Source: DATLCI01 sp046714215 (GTDB taxonomy: Bacteria > Acidobacteriota > Terriglobia > Terriglobales > Acidobacteriaceae). From it: a stretch of 13,863 bases of DNA. Position 1 is the stretch's first letter. Every line of letters begins with the position of its first letter. The notes below the pieces were generated by a model. That model made no database searches, had not been told where the DNA came from, and saw only the letters and a list, made by a program, of their open reading frames with translations. Of the stretch, positions 1-6,769 are shown in pieces. Where the stretch lies: assembly GCA_046714215.1 (NCBI GenBank), contig JBKKBM010000013.1, forward strand, positions 1 through 13,863, in the 5' to 3' direction. The translations under genes were made by a program, and so were the position numbers.

Positions 1-303
1 TGGGGGGGGCGGTGGGGTTTTTGTTGTGGGCGACGCGGGGGGGGGGGCCGGGGCTGGGGGGTTGGTTGCAGAAATGGTGGGCGCGGGGGTAGGGGGGGGG
101 GCGGGGACGACCGGTGGGGGCGGGGGCGCGAGCGAAGGCATCCGTTGGTGAGTATGGATCTGTTCGAGGGCGACGATCCAGCGCGGCGCGTCTTTGTCTT
201 CATGCAGAGAGTATGTCTGCAGAAATCCGGTGAAGGCGAAGAAGATGAAGGTGGGGGCGAAGAACACGCCGAAGTAGAGATGAAGCTTACGGGCAAGATG
301 CAT
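1..303 (-). CDS. PepSY-associated membrane protein, N-terminal part (runs off window)
   Basis: The frame is open for 101 codons from ATG at 303 to the window edge. The first ~35 residues have a basic start (RKLHLYFG) followed by a hydrophobic helix (about residues 10-30) ending in TYSLHE. That is the pattern of the first membrane segment of PepSY-associated TM-helix proteins, a family of small membrane proteins of poorly known role often found near iron or peptidase functions. After LEQIHTHQR (residues 47-54) comes a Pro/Ala-rich stretch to the edge, possibly a periplasmic linker before the second helix. That part is coded by long C-runs on this strand, so homopolymer lengths, and hence the frame, may be unreliable. 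A weak purine-rich GGGAAG lies 12 bases upstream of the start. The gene is divergent from the DUF3574 gene. The family call rests on the N-terminus only. Confidence 0.6.
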   Translation of the reverse strand, partial: MHLARKLHLYFGVFFAPTFIFFAFTGFLQTYSLHEDKDAPRWIVALEQIHTHQRMPSLAPPPPPVVPAPPPTPAPTISATNPPAPAPPPASPTTKTPPPPP

Positions 304-517
304 AGTAGGGTGCTTCCCGGGGAGCAAGATTCAACGGCGGTTTGATGATACACGGCCTCGCTTTTATCCGTGCCTCCCACGGTTGCGATCAGCTTATCCT
401 CAGTTGCTCAACAACGGCCTTCACTACTGGCGTGGGGCGCGGTTGCCGGGCACCCAGGCGCGTGATAACTTCCTCGGCGGCACCCCGGGTGCATAGATCC
501 GGTGCAGAGGAGGCGAG
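304..517. other. divergent intergenic region
   Basis: This 214-bp gap separates the divergent PepSY-type gene and the DUF3574 gene and should hold both promoters. I see no convincing -35/-10 pair. Short dyads are visible: GTTG-CT-CAAC at 403-412 and GCACC-CCG-GGTGC at 480-492. The second ends 25 bases before the DUF3574 start and could be an operator, but it could also arise by chance in GC-rich DNA. Confidence 0.4.
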
Positions 518-979
518 ATGAGACGAGTCGTCATCAGCATCACGGGCGCGGTCGCATTGCTGCTGGCGTGGGCAATCGGCGGATATTCGTCATACCGAGT
601 GGAAGCGGCGCAGGCGGCCCCGGTCCTCTCCTGTGCGGGTCCGCTGCAGCCCTACCTGCGCACCTCCCTGTACATGGACCGGTCGGATCCAAAGGCGCCT
701 TCGGGCCGCATCACGAACGATGAATGGCAGCGTTTCGTCGACGACACCCTGCTCGAGCACTTTCCGGCGGGTGGGACGGTCTTTGCCAACACCGGCTGGT
801 GGCGGAGGCCGAACGGCACCACCGGAGGCGGCGTAGGCATGACGCTGGTGGTGCTGGCGCCGGGCTCCGAAGCCACGCTGCACCGTAAAGCGGCGCAGGC
901 CGTCATCGAGAAGTTCAAGAAACGCTATAGCCAGCGATCTGTCTTGTGGGAAGAAGACCAGGTCTGCGCCGCCTTCTGA
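518..979 (+). CDS. DUF3574 domain-containing exported/membrane-anchored protein
   Basis: The product is 153 residues. ATG at 518 is chosen because AGAGGAGG (506-513) sits just upstream as a strong ribosome site. Residues 1-25 form a basic N-terminus plus hydrophobic helix (signal peptide or anchor). Residues ~45-150 match the DUF3574 pattern as I know it: LRTSLYMDR, then ITNDEWQRFVDDTLLEHFP, a G-W-W-R turn (~93-96), a hydrophobic strand MTLVVLAPG, and KFKKRYSQRSVLW followed by a C-terminal cysteine (C150, possibly paired with C39). The function of the family is unknown; it is usually a small secreted protein. It stands alone on this strand, 214 bp from the divergent PepSY-type gene. The next gene starts ~215 bp downstream. 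Confidence 0.75.
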   Translation: MRRVVISITGAVALLLAWAIGGYSSYRVEAAQAAPVLSCAGPLQPYLRTSLYMDRSDPKAPSGRITNDEWQRFVDDTLLEHFPAGGTVFANTGWWRRPNGTTGGGVGMTLVVLAPGSEATLHRKAAQAVIEKFKKRYSQRSVLWEEDQVCAAF

Positions 980-1193
980 GGGGGATCGGCGCTTGACGAC
1001 CCCCGGCCGCCGGTGTCCAGGTTCTTGATTCAAGCGTAGGGGCGTGGTAATTTTCCAGCGCAACCTTAAACCACATTCCCGGATGGCGCGGGGTTGCGGA
1101 CCATTTCCTCGGGTTCAATGCTTAAATCATGGCCAGGCGTAGCGAGCCGCGTCTTTGAGGCAGCACAAGGTCTTATCCTGGAGGCAGGCATTG
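980..1193. other. intergenic region with weak promoter-like element
   Basis: This gap lies before the large helical-repeat gene. The best sigma70-like pair on the plus strand is TTGATT (1025-1030), N17, TAATTT (1048-1053), a 4/6 and 3/6 match. It would give a leader of ~135 bases. No hairpin terminator for the DUF3574 gene is obvious. Confidence 0.25.
1180..1184 (+). promoter_or_regulatory. ribosome binding site deciding the start of the 900-residue protein
   Basis: GGAGG is 6 bases before TTG 1191 and 9 bases before GTG 1194. The upstream in-frame TTG at 1155 has no comparable site. This shortens the protein by 12-13 residues and gives a cleaner signal peptide. Confidence 0.6.
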
Positions 1194-3896
1194 GTGCGTA
1201 AGACGTTGGTGGGTAAAGTCCTCGGCTATGCGGTGCTGATGGCAGTGGGTTGTGGGGGGGCTGCGGCCAAAGACCGGGCATTGATCGGGGTGATGCTGTT
1301 TCCTTCCGACGCGGGGCCCGCCTATGCGCAAGTGCAAGGCATCCAGTTGAATGGCAAAGGCGAGGTGTACGTATGCGCCGCCAATGCGACCATCGACAAC
1401 AACAATTATAAAAAGCAGCCGAAGCTGCAATTGGCGCTGGCCACGGCGCTGGAGCGGGGCGCGGATGGCGTGCTGACCATGACCACGGCCACTGGGTCGC
1501 AGTGCGTGGTGCCGCAGAACTTGAAACTCGAAAAGAACAAGCCATACACGGCGAGCGACCTGGCGGGTATGGCGCAGGTGATGGGGACCTTGGTGTCAGC
1601 GTCAAGCAACGCCCAGGGCGGCGGGTATCCGGTGCAGATGAAGCCGGGCACGAAGATCGTATTTGTGGCGGCGCCGGATGCGGAGAACGCCGAATACCTG
1701 CGCGCGGAGCGGGCGCAGACCATCCCGCTGTGGCAAGGCTATATCAAGCAATATCCCTCGGGGCCGCATCTGGCGCAGGCGCGCAACGGCCTGGCGACCT
1801 TGTTCACGAAAGAGGCGGAGGCGGAGCTGGCGGCCTATCACAAGTCTTTGAGTGGAAATCAGAGCGCCAATCAGCCTGATTATGTGCGGTTGAATAAAGC
1901 GAAGATGCAGATCGAGGAGTCGCGCAAGGCAGTGGCGTCGTATGGGCGCGCAGACTTTGTAATGGCCCAGATCAACGAGCAGGTGCAGGCGCTGGTGGAT
2001 TTTGGCAATGCGGAGATCGGGAAATACAAGCAGGCGTTGACCGACCGCACGGCCGGTTATGAGCACCTGAAGACGGCAAAGATGCACCTTGACCATGCGC
2101 GCCAGGCGGACCCGGGATCCGGGGCGCTGGCCAAGGCGGAAGCCGAGCTTAACGCGCAGACGCAAAAGTTGGAGCGCGCGACGGCGCAGGCGGAATCGCT
2201 GGTCGGGTCGCGGCGCTTCGACGAAGCGCATGCGGCGGTGGCGGCGTATACGTCGTTTTCCGGGGAGTTGCCGCGGGTTGCGGCAGTAATCGATGCGGCG
2301 TTCAAGAATCGTAGGGCGAAGGGTGAAGCCTTCCTGGGGGAGAGCAAGCTGGCGGAAGCTATCGCCGAGTTCAAGAAAGCGCTGGAGTTTCGCAAAGACG
2401 GGCCGACCTCTGACTTGCTGAAGAAGACCGAAGCCGAGCTCAACCTGTTCAACAACAAAGAAGCGGCACTGCAGGCGGCGGAAGAAGCCAAGACGCTGGC
2501 CGCGCAGAAGAAGTTCGTGGAAGCCTACGAAAAGCTGGCAGATCTGCCGGAAGCGCAGCGGTCGTTCGTCACGCTGGACATGGAAGCGCTGCAAAAGGAC
2601 TACGTAAAGGACTTGATCGTGCGCTCGGATGCGTTGACCAAGGTGCATCTGCCGATTCGCGGGCGCGCGGATGAGGATGCTGCGCGAACGTCGTTCGATC
2701 ACCTGACCAAGGCGGTGAATCTGGAACCAAATGAGGGCATCCGCATCAAGCTGGATCTGGTGAGCGACGCGGTGGGTGACTACTACCAGAAGCAGGCGCA
2801 ACGGCTGCTGGATAAACCGCGAGGGTCGGGGCTGGGGCTGGGCTGGCTGCTGGTGAAAGAAGGCCAGCGCTACAAGCCGGAGCTGGAAACGCTGAAAGAC
2901 CAGATCTCGAAGTACGCGCCGGATTATGACACCAAAGGGAAGCTGTCCGTGGCCATTTACTTCCGGGACCAGACGTCGCGGCGGGATAGCTTGGGATTTG
3001 CCGACCAGTTGGCGGACACGGTGGCTTCGGGCCTCGAGACCAGTGGGCTTACCGGGATCAAGACCCTGACGCGCAAGGACCGCAACGCCATGGAGGCGGA
3101 CGTGAGTGCGGGCGCGATGTTCTCCAACCTGCAACTGGTAGGCGACATCATCCGCCACCAGGTGGATAAGAAGCAGGAGACGCAGCGGCTGACTTCGCGG
3201 TATCGTGCGGGACATCGCGAAGTGAAGGCGCCGGAGTGGATCGAGATGGCGGGGCGGATCGCAGTGGCGGAGCGCGATTACGACCGTGATCGCGACGCCT
3301 TCAATGCGGCGATACCGAAGATGAATAAGCGGCAGGCGGCGGCCACGGCGCGGGAGCTGGACGCGAAGGCGGCGGGCATCGCGGAGTTGAAGCAGAAGCT
3401 GGTGGCCATCCCCGAGACCCAACTCCAGACCATCACCGAGAGCTACACCTACACCAAGCGGACGATCAGTTACACGTCCGGTGTGGAAGTGGCGCTGCGG
3501 TTGGTGGATCCGGCGGTGGAAGACTCGAAGATGGTTGACACCGTGAAGGTGGAGATCCCGAAGTCGGTCACGATCCTGGAGAACGTGAAATCAGAGGATG
3601 TAGACGGCGTGGTGGCCGAGGGGGATCCGCTGGACGAGGTGCAGTTGATGGCCGAGGCGGAGTCGCAAGCCAAAACGGTGATGGTGAAGAAGCTGATCGA
3701 GTGGGTGCGGGACGCGCCGCCGAAGTTCTTGAAAGAAGCGCGGGCGCGAGCGGCGAACAACGATTTTGAGGCGGCGGCGGAGCGCTACATCGTGTACCTG
3801 AACTCTACGCCGATGAAGGCGTCGCCCGAACGGGTCGAGGCGCAGTCATTCCTGCGTTCGAACTTCAACGTGACCACGGTGAAGATAGAGCCGTAG
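1194..3896 (+). CDS. large exported helical-repeat (TPR-like) protein with possible CsgG/TolB-N-like C-terminal region
   Basis: The product is about 900 residues. GTG at 1194 (or the adjacent TTG at 1191) is preferred over the in-frame TTG at 1155, because GGAGG at 1180-1184 is well spaced only for the former. The N-terminus is a signal peptide (VRKTLVGK, hydrophobic core, then VGCGGAAA-KD). The cysteine near residue 20 is only a weak lipobox candidate. Residues ~180-580 are charged, Ala/Glu/Lys-rich amphipathic helices in TPR-like pairs (for example AQKKFVEAYEKLADLP). Residues ~583-680 run KLSVAIYFRDQTS, FADQLADTVASGLE, KTLTRKDRNAM and LVGDIIR. Residues ~745-840 contain YTYTKRTISYTSGVEVALRLVD. 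This alternating strand-helix order recalls CsgG/TolB-N-type folds, but that is inference. A last TPR-like pair (NNDFEAAAERYIVYLN) closes the protein. It is convergent with the cyclase-kinase gene, so no operon link is shown. The family is not recognised with certainty. Confidence 0.7.
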   Translation: MRKTLVGKVLGYAVLMAVGCGGAAAKDRALIGVMLFPSDAGPAYAQVQGIQLNGKGEVYVCAANATIDNNNYKKQPKLQLALATALERGADGVLTMTTATGSQCVVPQNLKLEKNKPYTASDLAGMAQVMGTLVSASSNAQGGGYPVQMKPGTKIVFVAAPDAENAEYLRAERAQTIPLWQGYIKQYPSGPHLAQARNGLATLFTKEAEAELAAYHKSLSGNQSANQPDYVRLNKAKMQIEESRKAVASYGRADFVMAQINEQVQALVDFGNAEIGKYKQALTDRTAGYEHLKTAKMHLDHARQADPGSGALAKAEAELNAQTQKLERATAQAESLVGSRRFDEAHAAVAAYTSFSGELPRVAAVIDAAFKNRRAKGEAFLGESKLAEAIAEFKKALEFRKDGPTSDLLKKTEAELNLFNNKEAALQAAEEAKTLAAQKKFVEAYEKLADLPEAQRSFVTLDMEALQKDYVKDLIVRSDALTKVHLPIRGRADEDAARTSFDHLTKAVNLEPNEGIRIKLDLVSDAVGDYYQKQAQRLLDKPRGSGLGLGWLLVKEGQRYKPELETLKDQISKYAPDYDTKGKLSVAIYFRDQTSRRDSLGFADQLADTVASGLETSGLTGIKTLTRKDRNAMEADVSAGAMFSNLQLVGDIIRHQVDKKQETQRLTSRYRAGHREVKAPEWIEMAGRIAVAERDYDRDRDAFNAAIPKMNKRQAAATARELDAKAAGIAELKQKLVAIPETQLQTITESYTYTKRTISYTSGVEVALRLVDPAVEDSKMVDTVKVEIPKSVTILENVKSEDVDGVVAEGDPLDEVQLMAEAESQAKTVMVKKLIEWVRDAPPKFLKEARARAANNDFEAAAERYIVYLNSTPMKASPERVEAQSFLRSNFNVTTVKIEP

Positions 3897-3908
3897 GGAG
3901 GCAGCGGC

Positions 3909-3930
3909 GCGCGATTGAAATCGTGCTGTA
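3909..3930 (+). repeat. left copy of a 22-bp imperfect direct repeat
   Basis: It matches 4131-4152 at 19 of 22 positions by eye, with identical GTGCTGTA ends. The last 8 bases also occur inverted at 3954-3961. The copies lie 222 bp apart and bracket the hairpin cluster. Confidence 0.55.
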
Positions 3931-4130
3931 GCCCCGTGGGTGAAGGTTTTGGGTACAGCACGGCTACGGGGTAAGAGGGGGATGTAAAGGGGATTCGGGG
4001 CTGTGTCGCCCCTAAAGGGGCTTGTCTCCCGCCAGCCGATTTCCTAGGCCTTACGGCCTAGGCTAGTTTCTGACGGCGCTTCGCGCCTCCCTCAGCGGAT
4101 TAAGCCGGCATCTCAGGTTGGCTGGCGATC

Positions 4131-4152
4131 GCACGATTGGAATTGTGCTGTA
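4131..4152 (+). repeat. right copy of the 22-bp imperfect direct repeat
   Basis: This is the partner of 3909-3930, differing at three positions. It ends 6 bases from the stop codon of the kinase gene (minus strand, TGA at 4159-4161). Confidence 0.55.
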
Positions 4153-4158
4153 CGCGAA

Positions 4159-6318
4159 TCAGCGGCGTAAGTTGCGGGCGTCGCGGGCGCGCTGCATGCC
4201 CTGGCGGGCGCCAGGATTCTGGGGATCGATGCGTAGGATCTGCTCGTAGAGGAAGATGGCCTTCTGGTATTCGCCGCGTCCGGCGTAACCGTCCGCTTTC
4301 AATAACAGGTTTGGCACGTCGGCCTGGCTCCACATGCCGGCGGCGGGGGCGGCGGCGGCGTTGCGAGCTTCGGCGCGCTTCAGGGCTTTCACAATGCGCT
4401 GCCCCCGAGGGCCGAGCGTGGTCGGTTCGGGCGCTTGTGAGGCGGGGCTCGCATTGGCCGGGGTGAGCTGGGTATTGGCCGCCGCAGGTGCGGGCTGCGT
4501 TGTGGGGGCAGCGGCCGCGGAAGTAGGAGTGTCCGAAGCCGTGCCCGGAGAGGCGTCGGAAGCTGTTCCCGGAGACGCAGCCGGCTGGGTCTGCACCTGC
4601 GGCGACTCCGGCGCTTTGGCCGCTTGCGACTTCTGCCAGGCGAAGAATCCGCCGCCGCCGAGCACGACGAGCGCGGCGAATGCGCCGATCCATACGGCCA
4701 TGCTCTTTGCACCACTCGAGGTTGAACTGGACGCGGAGGCGGGCGCGGCGATGGGCCTCGCGTGGGTCGGCACCGCGATGGGTTGCGTGGAGATGACGGG
4801 CGCGGGCGCCATGCGAGCCGCCGCCGCAGTGCTGGAGGCGCCGGGTTGGGTCAGGATGCTGCCGCGCGCGTGGCGGAGGGCTTCGCGCAGCTCGTCGCAA
4901 TTCTGGTAGCGCTGCATCGGATCTTTGGCGATGGCCTTCTTGATGACGGCGTCCAGCCCTGGCGGCAAAGAGGGCTCGATGACGCGCGGCGGAATGGGAT
5001 CGTCGTTCATCACCTTGTAGATGATGGCGGTGGTGCTTTCCCCGGTAAAGGCCTTCTCGCCAGTGAACATCTCGTAGAGCACGGCGCCGAGGGAAAAGAT
5101 GTCAGCACGGTGGTCGATGCGGCGCCCGGCGGCCTGCTCCGGCGCGAGATAACTGGGGGTACCCAGGACCATGCCCGCCTTGGTAAGGCCGGAATCGCCC
5201 AGCTTGGCGATGCCGAAGTCCATGACCTTCATGCTGCCCGCGTTGGTGAGCATCAGGTTGGAAGGCTTGAGGTCGCGATGGATCACGCCGTTCTTGTGGG
5301 CGAAGGCCATGGCGGCGCAGATCTCGTCCGCATAGGTAAAGAGCTTGTCGAGGGGCAGCAGTTCCCGGGCTTCCTTGACTTCCGCCAGGGTGCGGCCATC
5401 CACCAACTGCATGGTGAAGTAGAAGAGGCCGGCTTCTTCACCGACGTCGAAGACGGTGACGATGTTGGGATGGTCGAGGATACCGGCGGTGCGGGCCTCC
5501 GCCTTCAGGCGATCGACCAGGGCCGCGCGTTCGGACTGCTCGACCTCCAAGGGGATGGTCTTGAGTGCTACGGGACGCCCGATGAGGCGGTCATAAGCTT
5601 TGTAGACCACGCCCATGGCGCCGCGGCCCAGTTCGTTCATCATGATGTAGCGGCCCCCGGTGAAGTCTTCGGGAGCAGTCTGCTTCTTGGGGGGAAACTT
5701 CGCGCGGAGCTGCTGATAGGTGTCGGCGTCCGTCCACAGTACCTCGTAGAGGCTCTCCTTGGAGGTTTTGCCGTGGAACTGGACGGCGCCGACGGCCTCG
5801 AACTGGAGGTCTTTGGAATCAGAATCCTGGGAGTCTTTGGCGCCGTGATAGACGGCTTCTGAGACCAGTATCTGGGCGGGCAAACAGGTTTTGGCGATGC
5901 GGGCGGTCACATTGACTACATCGCCGAAGACATCGCCGCCGCGCAGATAGCCCAGGCCATGATGCAAGGCCACGCGGACGTGCATACGGTCTTTCTCGTC
6001 GCGCTTGCGGTTAGCCTCAAGCAGCGCCTGCTGCATAGCCATGGCGGCCTGGATGGCTTTGGTGGAGTCGTTGAAATAGCCCATAACCGAATCGCCAATG
6101 GTCTTGACCAGCACGCCGTCATGCGCCGTCAACTGGGGAATAACGATCTGATTGTGCTCTTCGAGCCAGGCCACGCCTACGGTGTCGCCGAACTTTTCAA
6201 AGAAGGAGGTGGAGCCGGCGAGGTCCGTGAACATCACGGTGATGGGACTCTTGTGCTTCTGGAGTTCAGCATCGATGTCCGTGCGATTTGCTATGAGTGC
6301 GTCAACGCCAATCGACAT
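4159..6318 (-). CDS. class III nucleotide cyclase / Ser-Thr protein kinase fusion with TM segment and TPR
   Basis: The product is 719 residues from ATG at 6318. Residues ~25-165 are a class III adenylate/guanylate cyclase domain. It has the metal aspartates D32 (FTDLAGS) and D76 (TIGDSVMGYF), K72 as a purine-selecting position, and N136 and R140 (NVTAR) as transition-state residues. Residues ~222-485 are a Hanks-type kinase: G-loop GRGAMG 231-236, K253 in VALK, E274, HRD 347-349, N354, DFG 367-369 and APE 392-394. All catalytic residues are present, so both activities look intact. A Pro/Ala/Ser linker leads to a membrane helix (~540-562). A low-complexity Ala/Pro/Thr segment follows, holding a tandem SPGTASD repeat, then a C-terminal TPR (~664-710), presumably outside the membrane. 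An upstream extension is open to 6582, but it would translate through an intrinsic terminator and a promoter-like element, so it is rejected as the start. No strong ribosome site precedes 6318. Probable role: a membrane sensor coupling phosphorylation and cyclic-nucleotide signalling. Confidence 0.88.
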   Translation of the reverse strand: MSIGVDALIANRTDIDAELQKHKSPITVMFTDLAGSTSFFEKFGDTVGVAWLEEHNQIVIPQLTAHDGVLVKTIGDSVMGYFNDSTKAIQAAMAMQQALLEANRKRDEKDRMHVRVALHHGLGYLRGGDVFGDVVNVTARIAKTCLPAQILVSEAVYHGAKDSQDSDSKDLQFEAVGAVQFHGKTSKESLYEVLWTDADTYQQLRAKFPPKKQTAPEDFTGGRYIMMNELGRGAMGVVYKAYDRLIGRPVALKTIPLEVEQSERAALVDRLKAEARTAGILDHPNIVTVFDVGEEAGLFYFTMQLVDGRTLAEVKEARELLPLDKLFTYADEICAAMAFAHKNGVIHRDLKPSNLMLTNAGSMKVMDFGIAKLGDSGLTKAGMVLGTPSYLAPEQAAGRRIDHRADIFSLGAVLYEMFTGEKAFTGESTTAIIYKVMNDDPIPPRVIEPSLPPGLDAVIKKAIAKDPMQRYQNCDELREALRHARGSILTQPGASSTAAAARMAPAPVISTQPIAVPTHARPIAAPASASSSTSSGAKSMAVWIGAFAALVVLGGGGFFAWQKSQAAKAPESPQVQTQPAASPGTASDASPGTASDTPTSAAAAPTTQPAPAAANTQLTPANASPASQAPEPTTLGPRGQRIVKALKRAEARNAAAAPAAGMWSQADVPNLLLKADGYAGRGEYQKAIFLYEQILRIDPQNPGARQGMQRARDARNLRR

Positions 6319-6409
6319 AGGACTACCGAGCCTCGAGGAAGCCGGCCGCAGGACCGAGATATATGGTGAGGTACATGAGGGAAGAAGATGGATGCACGCA
6401 GGTGCGATT

Positions 6410-6438
6410 AGCTTAGGACGCATCACGATGAGCGTCAA
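6410..6438 (-). promoter_or_regulatory. candidate promoter of the cyclase-kinase gene (P2)
   Basis: On the minus strand, TTGACG (6438-6433), a 17-base spacer and TAAGCT (6415-6410) form a sigma70-like pair, 5/6 and 3/6 by match. A start near 6403 would give a leader of ~85 bases to ATG 6318. A perfect 8-bp dyad lies just upstream at 6453-6476. Confidence 0.4.
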
Positions 6439-6452
6439 CAGAAACCATTGCT

Positions 6453-6476
6453 TAAGCAGTGAGGAAATACTGCTTA
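6453..6476. promoter_or_regulatory. operator-like inverted repeat upstream of P2
   Basis: TAAGCAGT (6453-6460) and ACTGCTTA (6469-6476) form a perfect 8-bp dyad around an 8-base centre. It lies 14 bp upstream of the candidate -35 of the kinase promoter, a usual place for an activator site. It could equally be a chance palindrome. Confidence 0.35.
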
Positions 6477-6511
6477 GGTGGTGATAGGGAAAGGGACTTT
6501 GGAGGGGAAAT

Positions 6512-6546
6512 GAAAAAGCCACCCGGGCAACTCGGGCGGCTTTTTC
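6512..6546 (-). terminator. strong intrinsic terminator (works in either orientation)
   Basis: AAAAAGCC (6513-6520) pairs with GGCTTTTT (6538-6545). Inside lie one mismatch, a further GC-rich stem (6522-6527 with 6531-6536, including one G-T pair) and a CAA loop. Read on the minus strand, the stem is followed by a run of five Ts, and the plus strand also ends in T5. On the minus strand it could end transcripts from the DUF6599 gene or from the nearby P1 promoter before they reach the kinase gene. No plus-strand gene points into it. Confidence 0.8.
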
Positions 6547-6593
6547 TTCAAGGGAGAATAGTTCCAACGGCCAGTTAACCATCGAAACTTTCT
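6512..6593 (-). ncRNA. possible ~80-nt small RNA or attenuated leader
   Basis: This is the interval between the predicted start of P1 and the end of the intrinsic terminator. No ribosome site or convincing peptide lies in it; an ATG at 6582 has no Shine-Dalgarno and reads straight through the terminator stem. It could be a free small RNA, or a leader whose termination controls read-through into the cyclase-kinase gene. The call is inference from promoter-terminator spacing alone. Confidence 0.3.
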
Positions 6594-6599
6594 GGGAAA

Positions 6600-6628
6600 A
6601 TCTTATGAGCCGCGTGCGGGGGTGTCAA
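6600..6628 (-). promoter_or_regulatory. strong sigma70-like promoter (P1) upstream of the terminator
   Basis: On the minus strand, a perfect TTGACA (6628-6623), an exact 17-base spacer (6622-6606) and TAAGAT (6605-6600, 4/6 with the key T-A...T) form a good promoter. An AT-rich UP-like stretch lies behind the -35. The start should be near 6593. Transcription would meet the intrinsic terminator ~50 bases later, giving an RNA of ~80 bases unless it reads through into the kinase gene. Confidence 0.55.
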
Positions 6629-6769
6629 GCGATTTTTCAATTATAAATAGCTTTGTTTTCAATGACTTGAAGTGGTTTACGGAGCGGTACCAATTCTGAC
6701 AGTTTTTGTCATGTTTCGGGGCAAACAAGTTAACCACTTTATTTTCAATGGTTTGAAAAGTAATACGGC
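6629..6769 (-). promoter_or_regulatory. AT-rich operator-like island upstream of P1
   Basis: In otherwise high-GC DNA this stretch is AT-rich and dyad-rich. TTCAA-N4-TTGAA occurs twice (6658-6671 and 6744-6757), each inside a longer imperfect direct repeat (6656-6682 and 6742-6768, 20 of 27 matching), 86 bp or about eight helical turns apart. Between them is TGACA-N5-TGTCA (6697-6711). AAGTGGTT (6670-6677) also recurs inverted as AACCACTT (6732-6739). The layout fits cooperative repressor or activator sites controlling P1. No regulator can be named. Confidence 0.4.

Larger units (their letters stand above)
3897..4158. repeat. hairpin-rich convergent intergenic region (REP-like / possible bidirectional terminator)
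   Basis: This 262-bp gap lies between two converging genes and holds at least four perfect stems. They are CGTGCTGTA (3922-3930) with TACAGCACG (3954-3962); GCCCC (4008-4012) with GGGGC (4017-4021), which can alternatively use GGGGC at 3997-4001; CCTAGGCC (4043-4050) with GGCCTAGG (4055-4062) around a TTAC loop; and GGCGC (4075-4079) with GCGCC (4083-4087) around TTC. None is followed by a clear T-run, so these are not classic intrinsic terminators, although the position fits transcription stop from both sides. A 22-bp imperfect direct repeat brackets the region (3909-3930 and 4131-4152). Confidence 0.5.

Noticed and set aside
145..345. Plus-strand open frame of 66 residues
   Set aside because: It is antisense to the PepSY-type start, which has a clear hydrophobic helix and family pattern on the minus strand.
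1602..3422. 606-codon minus-strand open frame
   Set aside because: It is antisense to the 900-residue gene. Its product is Arg/Leu/His-rich without a domain, as is usual for shadow frames in GC-rich DNA.
4762..5862. 366-codon plus-strand open frame
   Set aside because: It is antisense to the kinase domain, whose motifs are unambiguous.
6510..6578. 22-codon plus-strand frame with GGAGGGG before its ATG
   Set aside because: It is made of the terminator hairpin itself, and no plus-strand promoter is apparent.
6319..6582. N-terminal extension of the kinase to 807 residues
   Set aside because: It would translate through a strong intrinsic terminator and a promoter-like element, and the cyclase domain starts only ~25 residues after ATG 6318.
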